From positions 62,001-126,000 of the forward strand of contig CAVRHR010000002.1 in the NCBI GenBank assembly GCA_963721005.1: DNA of 64,000 bases, written 5' to 3'. The notes beneath the pieces are model-generated. The model saw nothing but the letters and a program-made list of their open reading frames with translations, made no database searches and was not told the DNA's origin. Position numbers and translations under genes: made by a program. Below, piece after piece: positions 57,302-64,000 of this stretch (position 1 is its first letter; each line of letters starts with the position of its first letter). The DNA comes from VAZQ01 sp963721005 (lineage in GTDB: Bacteria > Pseudomonadota > Alphaproteobacteria > Rhizobiales > Xanthobacteraceae).

Positions 57302-60300
57302 CTACTCCGCCGCCACCAGGCTCTCCGGTCGTCCCGCGATCGCCGCCAGGCAGCGATCCAGGCTGGCGCCGTCCGGGTCGGCGAGCGCAGCCGCGCGGGC
57401 GCTGGCGATGGCATCGATGGCGCGCGCGACCGGGAGGCGGCCGGCGAGTGCCGGCGCGATCACGGCCTGCACGATGCGCTCATAGTTGAGGCTGCCGCGC
57501 CGGTGGGTGTCGCCGTAGCCCTTGATCAGGCCGGCGCATGCCACGATCTCGAGCGCCAGATCGGCCGAGCGCGCGGCGGCGGGCGCGACGAGGTCGAGCC
57601 AAGCCGCAATGGCTTGCTGCTCCTGCGCGAAACGATGGCTGCGCGGCCGCAGGCCTTGGAGCCGGGCGAGCAGCCAGAAACGCAGGAAACCCGACACCGC
57701 GGTGCTCTTGATCTCCATGCCCCAATGGAATCGGTCGAGCCAGTTGCGCCGCGCCGCGAGCGCAAGGATCGCCCGCGCGAGCCGGCCCGGCAGGATCGAG
57801 CAGAATTCCTCGATGCCGGGCTTGAGGAAATCCGTCACCGTGACCGGCTCGCCCGGTCGCGCCCCGAGCTCGGCCGCGATCCGCTCGAAGCGAGTCGGAT
57901 CGATCTTGGCCTGCGCCACCTTGACCACGTCCTCGTAGGACATGCGTAGCGCCAGCTGCCGCGCGGTCTCGGCCAAAAGGCGGCCACCGGCGCCGGACTG
58001 CGCGTCGGCCGCCCCAATCGGTGCCAGCCGGTCGAGATAGAGCCGCGCATAGGCGGCATTTTGATAGCGCACGAGCCGCCGCGTGCCCTCGATCGCCACA
58101 TCGCGGGCCGCTGCCGGCAGCGCCAGGATCTCAGGCTCGAAATCCGGCAGCGCTGCGGCGGCGTCGGCCGGCCGCACATTCGTCGTCACCGCATTTGCGG
58201 CCGGATCGCGCGCGGCTGCGAGCCCAGCCCGGAAGCCGCGCAGGTTGCTCTCCACCGCCTTGCCGTCCAGGCGGATCGCGGCCTCGAACGCCTCCTCCGG
58301 AATCGGCAAGCGTCTACAGCCGGCGAGCGCACCCAGCATGACGGCGTTGACCATCGCGCCGACGCCAGCGGCGATCTTGTCCATGTCCAACAGGATGTGC
58401 TGGTGCGAACGTTGCGCGATCGCCTGCGCGAGCTGTGCGGAATCATGGCGGCCGTCCGCCATGGCGATCTTCTCGTCCATCACCAGGGAGCGGGCGCGCG
58501 ACGCGATCGCCAGCGTGCGGTCGGGCGTGGTGAAGCCGGCCGCCACCGTGCGGGCGGCCTCCATCAGCTCGCTCGCCACCATCACGTCGATGTCGGCGAT
58601 GCCGGGCGCCAGCGCCAGCACGGGGCGCGGCTCCTCGGCCCCGCGCGGCTGCGGCCAGATCTCGACGTAATAGGTGGTGGCGCCGGTGCGCTGGGCGACG
58701 CCCGGTATCGACGTGCTCTGCACCGGCAACCCGAGACTCTCGGCCGCGCGCACCAGCCAGCCGGTGAGCACTCCCCCGCCCTCGCCGCCGAGCGCCGCCA
58801 CCAGAATGGTGAGCGGCCGTAATGCAAATTTCCGTTCCGATGCAAAGCTCTGACTCGCGACTGGCGCAAGCGAGCTCCCTCGCCCCGCGCGAAGTCCGGC
58901 TTGCCCGACTTCGCCACTAGACATGGCCGAAGTCGGATAAATCCGACTTCGGCTGGGGGAGAGGGTTGGGGTGAGGGGGTTCCGGCCAATCAGTAGATCA
59001 CCACCCTCCCCTCGGCGCGGCATGAACCAACCAATCACGCCACGCCGCGCCCCAAACAGCATCCGCTCCCACCGCCCAGCATTGCGCACCAGCTCGGCGC
59101 GATAGAACGAGGGGCACAGCACCGCCGCGTGCGCGACCTCGCCGCACAGGCCGCAGCCCACGCAGCTGTCGATCACGGTGGCGATCGGATCGCGGCGCAG
59201 CGGATCCGGATTGGGCTTGACGGTGAGCGACGGACAGCCCGACAGCCGGATGCAGGAATGATCGCCGGTGCACAGCGCGTCGTCGATGCCGTAGCGCGGC
59301 CGCACCACCCGCTCGCCGCGCGCGAGCTTGCCGGCGTCGTCGGCGCGCACCCTCCGCTGCCGCGCCAGCTGGCATTCGCCGTCCGCGATGATCACCTTGA
59401 GGCCGCGCTCGGCGGTGCGCATTGCCTCCTTGAGGGTCTTCACCATGGCGGCGACCCCGTAGCTGCGCACCTTGCGCAGCCATTTGACGCCCAGCGACCG
59501 GAGCGTGCGCTCGATGTCCATGCCGGGCACCGCGGCGTGCCGGCTCGCCGTGCTCGACGGCATGTATTGCAGCCCGGTCGCCGAGGTGTAGCCGTTCTGC
59601 ATCACGATCAGCACGCCGTCGCCTTGGTTGAACAGCGTGCTGGCGACCCCGGTGATGAGGCCGTTGTGCCAGAAGCCGCCATCGCCCATGACGGCGATCG
59701 GCCGGCGCGCCAGGTTGGGCCCGACCGCAGCCGAGCTCGCCAGCGACATGCCGTAGCCCAGGATCGAGTTGCCCAGGCTGAACGGCGCGAAGGTCGCGAA
59801 CGAATGGCAGCCGATGTCGGCGCTGATATGGGTGGCCCCGAGCTCGCGCTGCATCAGCTTGATGGCGGCGAACACCGGCCGCTCCGGGCAGCCGGTGCAG
59901 AAGGTGGGGGGCCGCGGCGGCAACGTCCCGGCCGCGGCGGCGCCGGCCTCCTTGTGGGCGAGAAGCGCACGCACGCGCTCGGCGATCGCATCCGGATCAA
60001 TCCCGGCCGGCCGCGCTGCCGCGCAGAAGCCGGCGAGGCCGGCAAGCAGCACATCGGACTGATATTCGCCGGTCTTGGCCAGCACGTCCTTGCCGTGCAC
60101 GCGGGTCGGCAGGCCGGCGCGGCGCAGCTCCACATGGACGGCCTGCTCGATGTAGTCCGGGTAACCCTCCTCCACCACCAGCACGGCGCGCTTGCCGGCG
60201 CAGAACGCCTGCACCTCCTGCGGCACCAGCGGATAGACCACGTTGAGGATCAGGATCGGGATACGGCTTTGCCCGAACAGGTCGGCGAGATCGAGCCGCG

Positions 60301-61135
60301 CCAGCGCCCGCAGCACCCCGTTGGCGAGCCCGCCCATCACCATGATGCCCACGTCGTCCAGATCGCCGGGCAACAGCTCGTTGAGCTTTTGCTCGGCGAT
60401 GAAGGCGAGCGCGGCCGGCAACCGGTCCTCGACCTTGCGGCGCTCCTGCACGAAGGTGAGGGGCGGATGCGCGAGCCGGCCATAGTCGAAGGCCGGCGGC
60501 CCGCTCAGGCGATGGCGGCCCGAATGGACGGCGCGGCGATTGTCCTTGGCGGCGAACGCGCCGGTGACGTGACAGGCGCGGATGCGCAATTCCAGCATCA
60601 CCGGGGCGTGGCTCGCCTCCGAGAGCTCGAAGCCCGCCTCCACCATCCGCACGATGGAGGCAAGATCCGGCCGCGGGTCGATGAGCCAGATCGAGGATTT
60701 CATCGCATACGCATAGGAGCGCTCCTGGATGACGCTGGCGCCTTCGCCATAGTCCTCGCCCAGGATGATGAGCGCGCCGCCGAGCACGCCGGGCGAAGCC
60801 AGGTTGGAGAGCGCGTCGGCCGCCACATTGGTGCCGACGATGGACTTCCAGGTCACCGCGCCGCGCAGCGGATAGTTGATCGAGGCGCCCAGCATGGCGG
60901 CGGCGGCGGCCTCGTTGGTGCAGGTCTCCACATGCACGCCGAGTTCGGCGAGCAGGTCCTGCGCCTCCACCATCACGTCGATCAGGTGCGAGACCGGCGC
61001 TCCCTGATAGCCGCCCACATAGCTGACGCCGGACTGCAGCAACGCCTTGGTGACCGCCAGAATGCCTTCGCCCCGGAAGGTGTCGCCGTCGCCGAGCGAC
61101 AGCGCTTCGACCTCGGTCTTGAAGGAGCGTTCCAT
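57302..61135 (-). CDS. Indolepyruvate ferredoxin oxidoreductase, alpha and beta parts in one frame
   Basis: 1277 codons. Residues 1-716 are the alpha subunit: GILAVTKALLQSGVSYVGGY, a PFOR-type N-terminus, CTGCPERPVFAAI, AVMGDGGFWHNGLITGVAST (thiamine diphosphate loop) and a ferredoxin part with DSCVGCGLCGEV. From about residue 770 the beta subunit follows: RPLTILVAALGGEGGGVLTG, TSIPGVAQRTGATTYYVEIW and a long C-terminal part. The enzyme oxidatively decarboxylates aryl 2-oxoacids to acyl-CoA in the cytoplasm. Residues about 719-755 (including NPLTPTLSPSRS) are the translation of a dispersed repeat at 58870-58980. The two genes have probably been joined by this repeat or read through it. Confidence 0.88.
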   Translation of the reverse strand: MERSFKTEVEALSLGDGDTFRGEGILAVTKALLQSGVSYVGGYQGAPVSHLIDVMVEAQDLLAELGVHVETCTNEAAAAAMLGASINYPLRGAVTWKSIVGTNVAADALSNLASPGVLGGALIILGEDYGEGASVIQERSYAYAMKSSIWLIDPRPDLASIVRMVEAGFELSEASHAPVMLELRIRACHVTGAFAAKDNRRAVHSGRHRLSGPPAFDYGRLAHPPLTFVQERRKVEDRLPAALAFIAEQKLNELLPGDLDDVGIMVMGGLANGVLRALARLDLADLFGQSRIPILILNVVYPLVPQEVQAFCAGKRAVLVVEEGYPDYIEQAVHVELRRAGLPTRVHGKDVLAKTGEYQSDVLLAGLAGFCAAARPAGIDPDAIAERVRALLAHKEAGAAAAGTLPPRPPTFCTGCPERPVFAAIKLMQRELGATHISADIGCHSFATFAPFSLGNSILGYGMSLASSAAVGPNLARRPIAVMGDGGFWHNGLITGVASTLFNQGDGVLIVMQNGYTSATGLQYMPSSTASRHAAVPGMDIERTLRSLGVKWLRKVRSYGVAAMVKTLKEAMRTAERGLKVIIADGECQLARQRRVRADDAGKLARGERVVRPRYGIDDALCTGDHSCIRLSGCPSLTVKPNPDPLRRDPIATVIDSCVGCGLCGEVAHAAVLCPSFYRAELVRNAGRWERMLFGARRGVIGWFMPRRGEGGDLLIGRNPLTPTLSPSRSRIYPTSAMSSGEVGQAGLRAGRGSSLAPVASQSFASERKFALRPLTILVAALGGEGGGVLTGWLVRAAESLGLPVQSTSIPGVAQRTGATTYYVEIWPQPRGAEEPRPVLALAPGIADIDVMVASELMEAARTVAAGFTTPDRTLAIASRARSLVMDEKIAMADGRHDSAQLAQAIAQRSHQHILLDMDKIAAGVGAMVNAVMLGALAGCRRLPIPEEAFEAAIRLDGKAVESNLRGFRAGLAAARDPAANAVTTNVRPADAAAALPDFEPEILALPAAARDVAIEGTRRLVRYQNAAYARLYLDRLAPIGAADAQSGAGGRLLAETARQLALRMSYEDVVKVAQAKIDPTRFERIAAELGARPGEPVTVTDFLKPGIEEFCSILPGRLARAILALAARRNWLDRFHWGMEIKSTAVSGFLRFWLLARLQGLRPRSHRFAQEQQAIAAWLDLVAPAAARSADLALEIVACAGLIKGYGDTHRRGSLNYERIVQAVIAPALAGRLPVARAIDAIASARAAALADPDGASLDRCLAAIAGRPESLVAAE
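58870..58980. repeat. Dispersed palindromic repeat inside the oxidoreductase frame
   Basis: GCGAGCTCCCTCGCCCCGCG at one end and GAGAGGGTTGGGGTGAGGGGG at the other, with an inner inverted pair GAAGTCGGATAAATCCGACTTC. Same CTCCC-type family as 35207 and 56131, but here it carries no stop codon in the minus frame used. Confidence 0.7.
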
Positions 61136-61329
61136 GGCAGTTCAGGTCACGTTCCGAGCCGTAGGGTGGGCATTGCGCCCGTTCAGCCTATCAACAATAC
61201 CAGCGGCGAGCGCGCATTGCCCACGCGGAAGAGCTCTCCATTGGCGCGTGGGCAAAATCGCCACGCCGCGCCTTGCTCGACATGATCGTCTGCGCCGGCG
61301 ATTTTACCCGCCCTACACGCTTGCGCTTG

Positions 61330-61355
61330 AAAAAAGGGCCGCTCGAAAGCGGCCC
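61330..61355 (-). terminator. Rho-independent terminator of the BA14K gene
   Basis: Stem arms GGGCCGCT (61336-61343) and AGCGGCCC (61348-61355) enclose a CGAA tetraloop and are followed on the minus strand by six T. It begins 29 nt after the stop of the gene at 61384. Confidence 0.85.
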
Positions 61356-61383
61356 CGTTCGTCTCATATCCGCCGGAATCCGT

Positions 61384-61809
61384 TCACGGACAGGGATGCC
61401 GGTAGCCGTCGTAGCCCAGATAGGTGCCGCTTCTGGGATCGTACGACTTGAAGCGCTGCAGGCAGTAGGCCACCGGGTCGCCGCCGGTCGGATCGGCGCT
61501 ATAGGGGCCCGGATCCACGTAACCCGGATCGACGTAATAGGGGCCCGGCACGTAATAAGGCCCGGGGCCGTAGTACCGGGGGCCGTAGAAGCGCGGCGCC
61601 AGCAGAGCGCCGCCCAGTATGGCGCCGGCCACGAAGGCGCCGCGTCCGAAGCCGCGGCCACCCCAGCGCACGGATTCGACGTTCGACGGCACCGCATTCT
61701 CGAGAGCGAGGCCGCCCGCCGCCGGCAGGGCGGATGCGGCCCCGGCAAGCGACACGATGCCGGCCGCCACGACCGCGATCGGCGCCAGCCTACGAATTGA
61801 TATCCACAT
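61384..61809 (-). CDS. BA14K-family protein
   Basis: 141 residues from ATG 61809 behind GGAGATACC. The signal peptide MWISIRRLAPIAVVAAGIVS ends near ASALPA. It continues into a Gly/Tyr/Pro-rich stretch (FYGPRYYGPGPYYVPGPYY) and finishes with the BA14K C-terminal signature VAYCLQRFKSYDPRSGTYLG and YDGYRHPCP. The name comes from a Brucella immunoreactive protein; these are small exported proteins of Hyphomicrobiales, with sugar or lectin-like binding reported in Brucella. The gene is followed by a strong terminator. Monocistronic. Confidence 0.88.
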   Translation of the reverse strand: MWISIRRLAPIAVVAAGIVSLAGAASALPAAGGLALENAVPSNVESVRWGGRGFGRGAFVAGAILGGALLAPRFYGPRYYGPGPYYVPGPYYVDPGYVDPGPYSADPTGGDPVAYCLQRFKSYDPRSGTYLGYDGYRHPCP

Positions 61810-62180
61810 GTCGGTATCTCCATCTCGGTTGCCGGCTGGCACTGTGGCGCCAGATCAAGGCGGCGCCAGATCAAGCCGGTTTGTTCAGCTCAGGTGGCTC
61901 ATCTTAGGCCTCTTAGGCTTCGCCGGCCGCGCCGCACAGGCCGCTCCTGGCCTGCGCCCACCCCGCAACGCCGCACGCTGGCACCGCAACAGCATCGTAT
62001 TTGTATTTGTCCAATTTGCGACGGCGGCGTGCCTGACGCGCTTTGCACGCGTTCGGCAGCGGCAGCACAATGTACCCGCGCCGCCCTTGCCGCGCTGCCC
62101 GAAACGGCGCAATTCTATGTCACTTGCAGCAAGTCAACCGAACCACGCGATCAAAGCTCAACATGCAAGGGAGGAAGTCC
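61810..62180. other. Divergent intergenic stretch
   Basis: About 370 nt between the BA14K gene and the NHL-repeat gene. A repeated GGCGCCAGATCAAG motif occurs at 61851 and 61864. No gene is supported; promoters for both sides are expected here. Confidence 0.45.
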
Positions 62181-63191
62181 ATGCGTAATCCAGCTCGCCA
62201 CGGCGCCATGCTGGCTTTAGCCGCCATCGCCACCACCGCCGCACCCGTCCGTGCGCAAGACGTCAACGGCGCGCCCAATCCCTATCACCTGGACAGCTGG
62301 GCGCCGCAGCTGCCGGCGGGCCGCAAGCTGGGGGCGCCGATCGGCGTCGCCATCGACAAGGACGGCAAGAGCGTCTGGGTGTTCGAGCGCTGCGGCGGCG
62401 ACACCTGCGAGGGCTCCAACCTCGATCCGATCATGAAATTCGATGCTTCCGGCAAGATGGTGGCGAATTTCGGCGGCGGCATGATCAATTGGCCGCACGG
62501 CTTTTCCGCCGATCGCGACGGCAATGTGTGGGAGACCGATGGCCGCGGCGGCAACGGCAAGGGCCACACCGCCATCAAGTTCTCTCCCGACGGCAAGGTT
62601 ATCATGACGCTCGGCAAGCCCGGCGTCGCCGGCAATGCCGACGACACGTTCAACACTCCCTCCGACGTGTTCACCGGACCCAACGGCGACATCTTTGTGG
62701 CCGACGGCCACGGCGTGATCAACAAGGCGGTCACCAACGACCGCATCGCCAAGTTCAGCAAGGACGGAAAATTCATCAAGGCCTGGAGCAAGCACGGCCC
62801 GGCCGCGGGCGAGCTCGACACCCCGCACAAGCTGGCGATCGATTCCGCAGGCCGGCTGTTCGTCGCCGACCGGGTCAACAGCCGCATCCAGGTGTTCGAC
62901 CTGGACGGCCGGCTGCTCACCGAGTGGAAGCAGTTCGGCCGGCCGAGCTGCGTCTTCATCGACAAGAACGACGTGATCTACGTGGCGGATTCGCAATCCG
63001 ACGAGAAGACAAATCCGGGCGTCAAGCAGGGCATCCGGGTCGGCAGCGTCAAGGACGGCAAGGTCACGGCCTTCATTCCGCTGGTGGACCCGGCGCTCGG
63101 CTCCGCCGAGGAGGTCGCGGCCGACGACCAGGGCAACATCTTCGCGGGCTTCACCACCAAAATGATGCTCAAGAAATACGTCAAGAACTAA
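62181..63191 (+). CDS. Secreted NHL-repeat protein, peptidyl-amidoglycolate-lyase-like
   Basis: 336 residues from ATG 62181 behind GGGAGGAAGTCC. The signal MRNPARHGAMLALAAIATTA ends at VRAQDV. A six-bladed beta-propeller with NHL repeats follows: LGAPIGVAIDKDGKSVWVFE, INWPHGFSADRDGNVWETDG, FNTPSDVFTGPNGDIFVADG, DTPHKLAIDSAGRLFVADRV and GRPSCVFIDKNDVIYVADSQ. The strand pattern with paired His/Tyr/Asp resembles the lyase domain of peptidylglycine alpha-amidating enzymes. In bacteria such proteins are of unknown substrate. It is intact and transcribed away from the BA14K gene. Confidence 0.85.
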   Translation: MRNPARHGAMLALAAIATTAAPVRAQDVNGAPNPYHLDSWAPQLPAGRKLGAPIGVAIDKDGKSVWVFERCGGDTCEGSNLDPIMKFDASGKMVANFGGGMINWPHGFSADRDGNVWETDGRGGNGKGHTAIKFSPDGKVIMTLGKPGVAGNADDTFNTPSDVFTGPNGDIFVADGHGVINKAVTNDRIAKFSKDGKFIKAWSKHGPAAGELDTPHKLAIDSAGRLFVADRVNSRIQVFDLDGRLLTEWKQFGRPSCVFIDKNDVIYVADSQSDEKTNPGVKQGIRVGSVKDGKVTAFIPLVDPALGSAEEVAADDQGNIFAGFTTKMMLKKYVKN

Positions 63192-63327
63192 AGACGCAGG
63201 CGCCGCCGGCGGCGCCGATTTGCTGCCGGCGACACCTTCTTGTTGTTGTACGGCTTCACGCAATCGCTGGTTTGTGTTACCCGGGCCCGCGCGTGCAATC
63301 GTGATTCGTTGGAGAGGGAGATTGAAA

Positions 63328-63585
63328 GTGAGGACAACCAAGCTGGGATTGTTCACCGCAACTTTCACCGCAACGGCCGCCGCTTTGGTCGCCGGGCTGG
63401 CGCTCTCGGCAGCGCCCGCCGCCGCCAAGACCGTCAAGGCCTGCCAGGCGGAATGGCGCGCCGACAAGGCGGCCATGCAGGCGGCCGGCAAGACCGAGAA
63501 GGCCTACGTGGCGGAGTGCCGTGGACAGCCTGCGCCGACCGCCGCCACCAAGCAGCCTGCCAAGGAGGACAAGGGCGGCTACTGA
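63328..63585 (+). CDS. Small periplasmic protein with paired cysteines
   Basis: 85 residues. GTG 63328 (VRTTKLGLFTATFTATAAAL) follows GGAGAGGGAG; TTG 63322 is an alternative. The signal ends near APAAAKT. The mature part has two cysteines 26 residues apart: VKACQAEWRADKAAMQAAGK and EKAYVAECRGQPAPTA. Similar short proteins are common in Hyphomicrobiales and remotely recall PsiF repeats. Function unknown. It is 136 nt downstream of the NHL-repeat gene and may be on its transcript. Confidence 0.65.
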   Translation: MRTTKLGLFTATFTATAAALVAGLALSAAPAAAKTVKACQAEWRADKAAMQAAGKTEKAYVAECRGQPAPTAATKQPAKEDKGGY

Positions 63586-63665
63586 CCTCGCCATTTCCCG
63601 CAGGCCGGGCTCGATCGGCCCGGCTTGCGGCGCTTGCGTGCCGGCGATTCCGCCCACAAGGTCCG

Positions 63666-63905
63666 CTATACGAACGTCACTCCCAATCGGGTGTCGGTCC
63701 GCCAGACGATTCGGCAGGTATGGCGCGCGCCCTCGACGATGAGATCGAAGCTCGCCGGCATGCCGGTGGTGGTCGAAATCTGCAGGCAGGCGCCGGTATC
63801 CGAGAGATTTCGCACGGTGCATTCGAGCTTCGGCGCTTTCTCGCCGAACGCAATGTGTCCGGTCTTGAGAACACGCCGACGCGGGCTGATACGATGCTCG
63901 TTCAT
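63666..63905 (-). CDS. PilZ-domain protein
   Basis: 79 residues from ATG 63905 with GGAA just upstream. The chain MNEHRISPRRRVLKTGHIAF carries an RxxxR c-di-GMP motif (RISPRRR), then CTVRNLSDTGACLQI (D/NxSxxG motif) and RIVWRTDTRLGVTFV. It is a single PilZ domain, small and cytoplasmic. Such proteins bind cyclic di-GMP and pass the signal to motility, polysaccharide or cell-surface systems. It is the last gene in the window; 63906-64000 shows nothing further. Confidence 0.85.
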   Translation of the reverse strand: MNEHRISPRRRVLKTGHIAFGEKAPKLECTVRNLSDTGACLQISTTTGMPASFDLIVEGARHTCRIVWRTDTRLGVTFV

Positions 63906-64000
63906 GCAATTCCCGGAAGGACGAATCCCCAATATCACACCGGAGATTTCCGAAAATTTAACCCCGTCGACATTCAGGACGCTCGACGGACAGCTGCGGA

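Noticed and set aside
59129..61285. 718-codon plus-strand frame opposite the oxidoreductase
   Set aside because: Typical high-GC shadow; the oxidoreductase motifs are on the minus strand.
1..64000. CRISPR array
   Set aside because: No regularly spaced direct repeats of suitable length were seen; the only tandem repeats are the two-copy unit at 46079 and the protein-coding repeats at 5850-7040.

Overview
The window looks like a chromosome segment from a high-GC alphaproteobacterium of the Hyphomicrobiales, close to Bradyrhizobium, Rhodoplanes or Pseudolabrys. The gene families point there: RR-signal ABC_sub_bind receptors, many Bug/TctC-type receptors, a BA14K protein, an RHH_4 regulator, small Bradyrhizobium-type paralogs and dispersed palindromic repeats. 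No rRNA, intact tRNA or CRISPR array was seen.

Positions 1 to about 31,300 are accessory in character: more A/T-rich, poorly conserved and rich in remnants. They hold an ERF recombinase fused to an HNH-type zinc domain, two ABC_sub_bind receptors, a very large repeat-bearing protein with an HEXXGH motif, and directly behind it a DUF692/MNIO enzyme overlapping its partner gene. Next come a decayed adenylation-carrier-condensation (NRPS-like) gene on the other strand, a TctC receptor, an IS630 remnant, a hybrid histidine kinase with a LuxR-type regulator, a complete IS66 element (12-bp terminal repeats, 8-bp target duplication), small orphan genes and a sugar transferase.

Positions 32,400 to 42,650 form a molybdenum locus. 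It contains a FecCD-type permease and ATPase (type II importer, MolBC-like) behind a nearly deleted binding-protein gene, a ModA-like receptor, fdhD, mobA, mobB, three moeA-like genes (one with a C-terminal PBP-like domain) and tusA. Together these cover Mo uptake, Mo insertion, guanylation of the cofactor and sulfuration of formate dehydrogenase.

Positions 42,800 to 63,950 read like core genome: four Bug-type receptors, a dienelactone hydrolase, a NitT/TauT-type receptor, a RidA protein, a secreted alpha/beta hydrolase, a class A penicillin-binding protein, two NitT/TauT permeases with their ATPase, an indolepyruvate oxidoreductase reading frame 1277 codons long, a BA14K protein with a clear terminator, an NHL-repeat lyase-like protein and a PilZ protein.

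A caution applies throughout. At least 16 otherwise well-conserved genes carry single-base frameshifts, many at short homopolymers. Uncorrected long-read indels explain this better than true decay, except perhaps in the NRPS-like gene. Genes marked pseudogene are disrupted in this sequence and may be intact in the organism.
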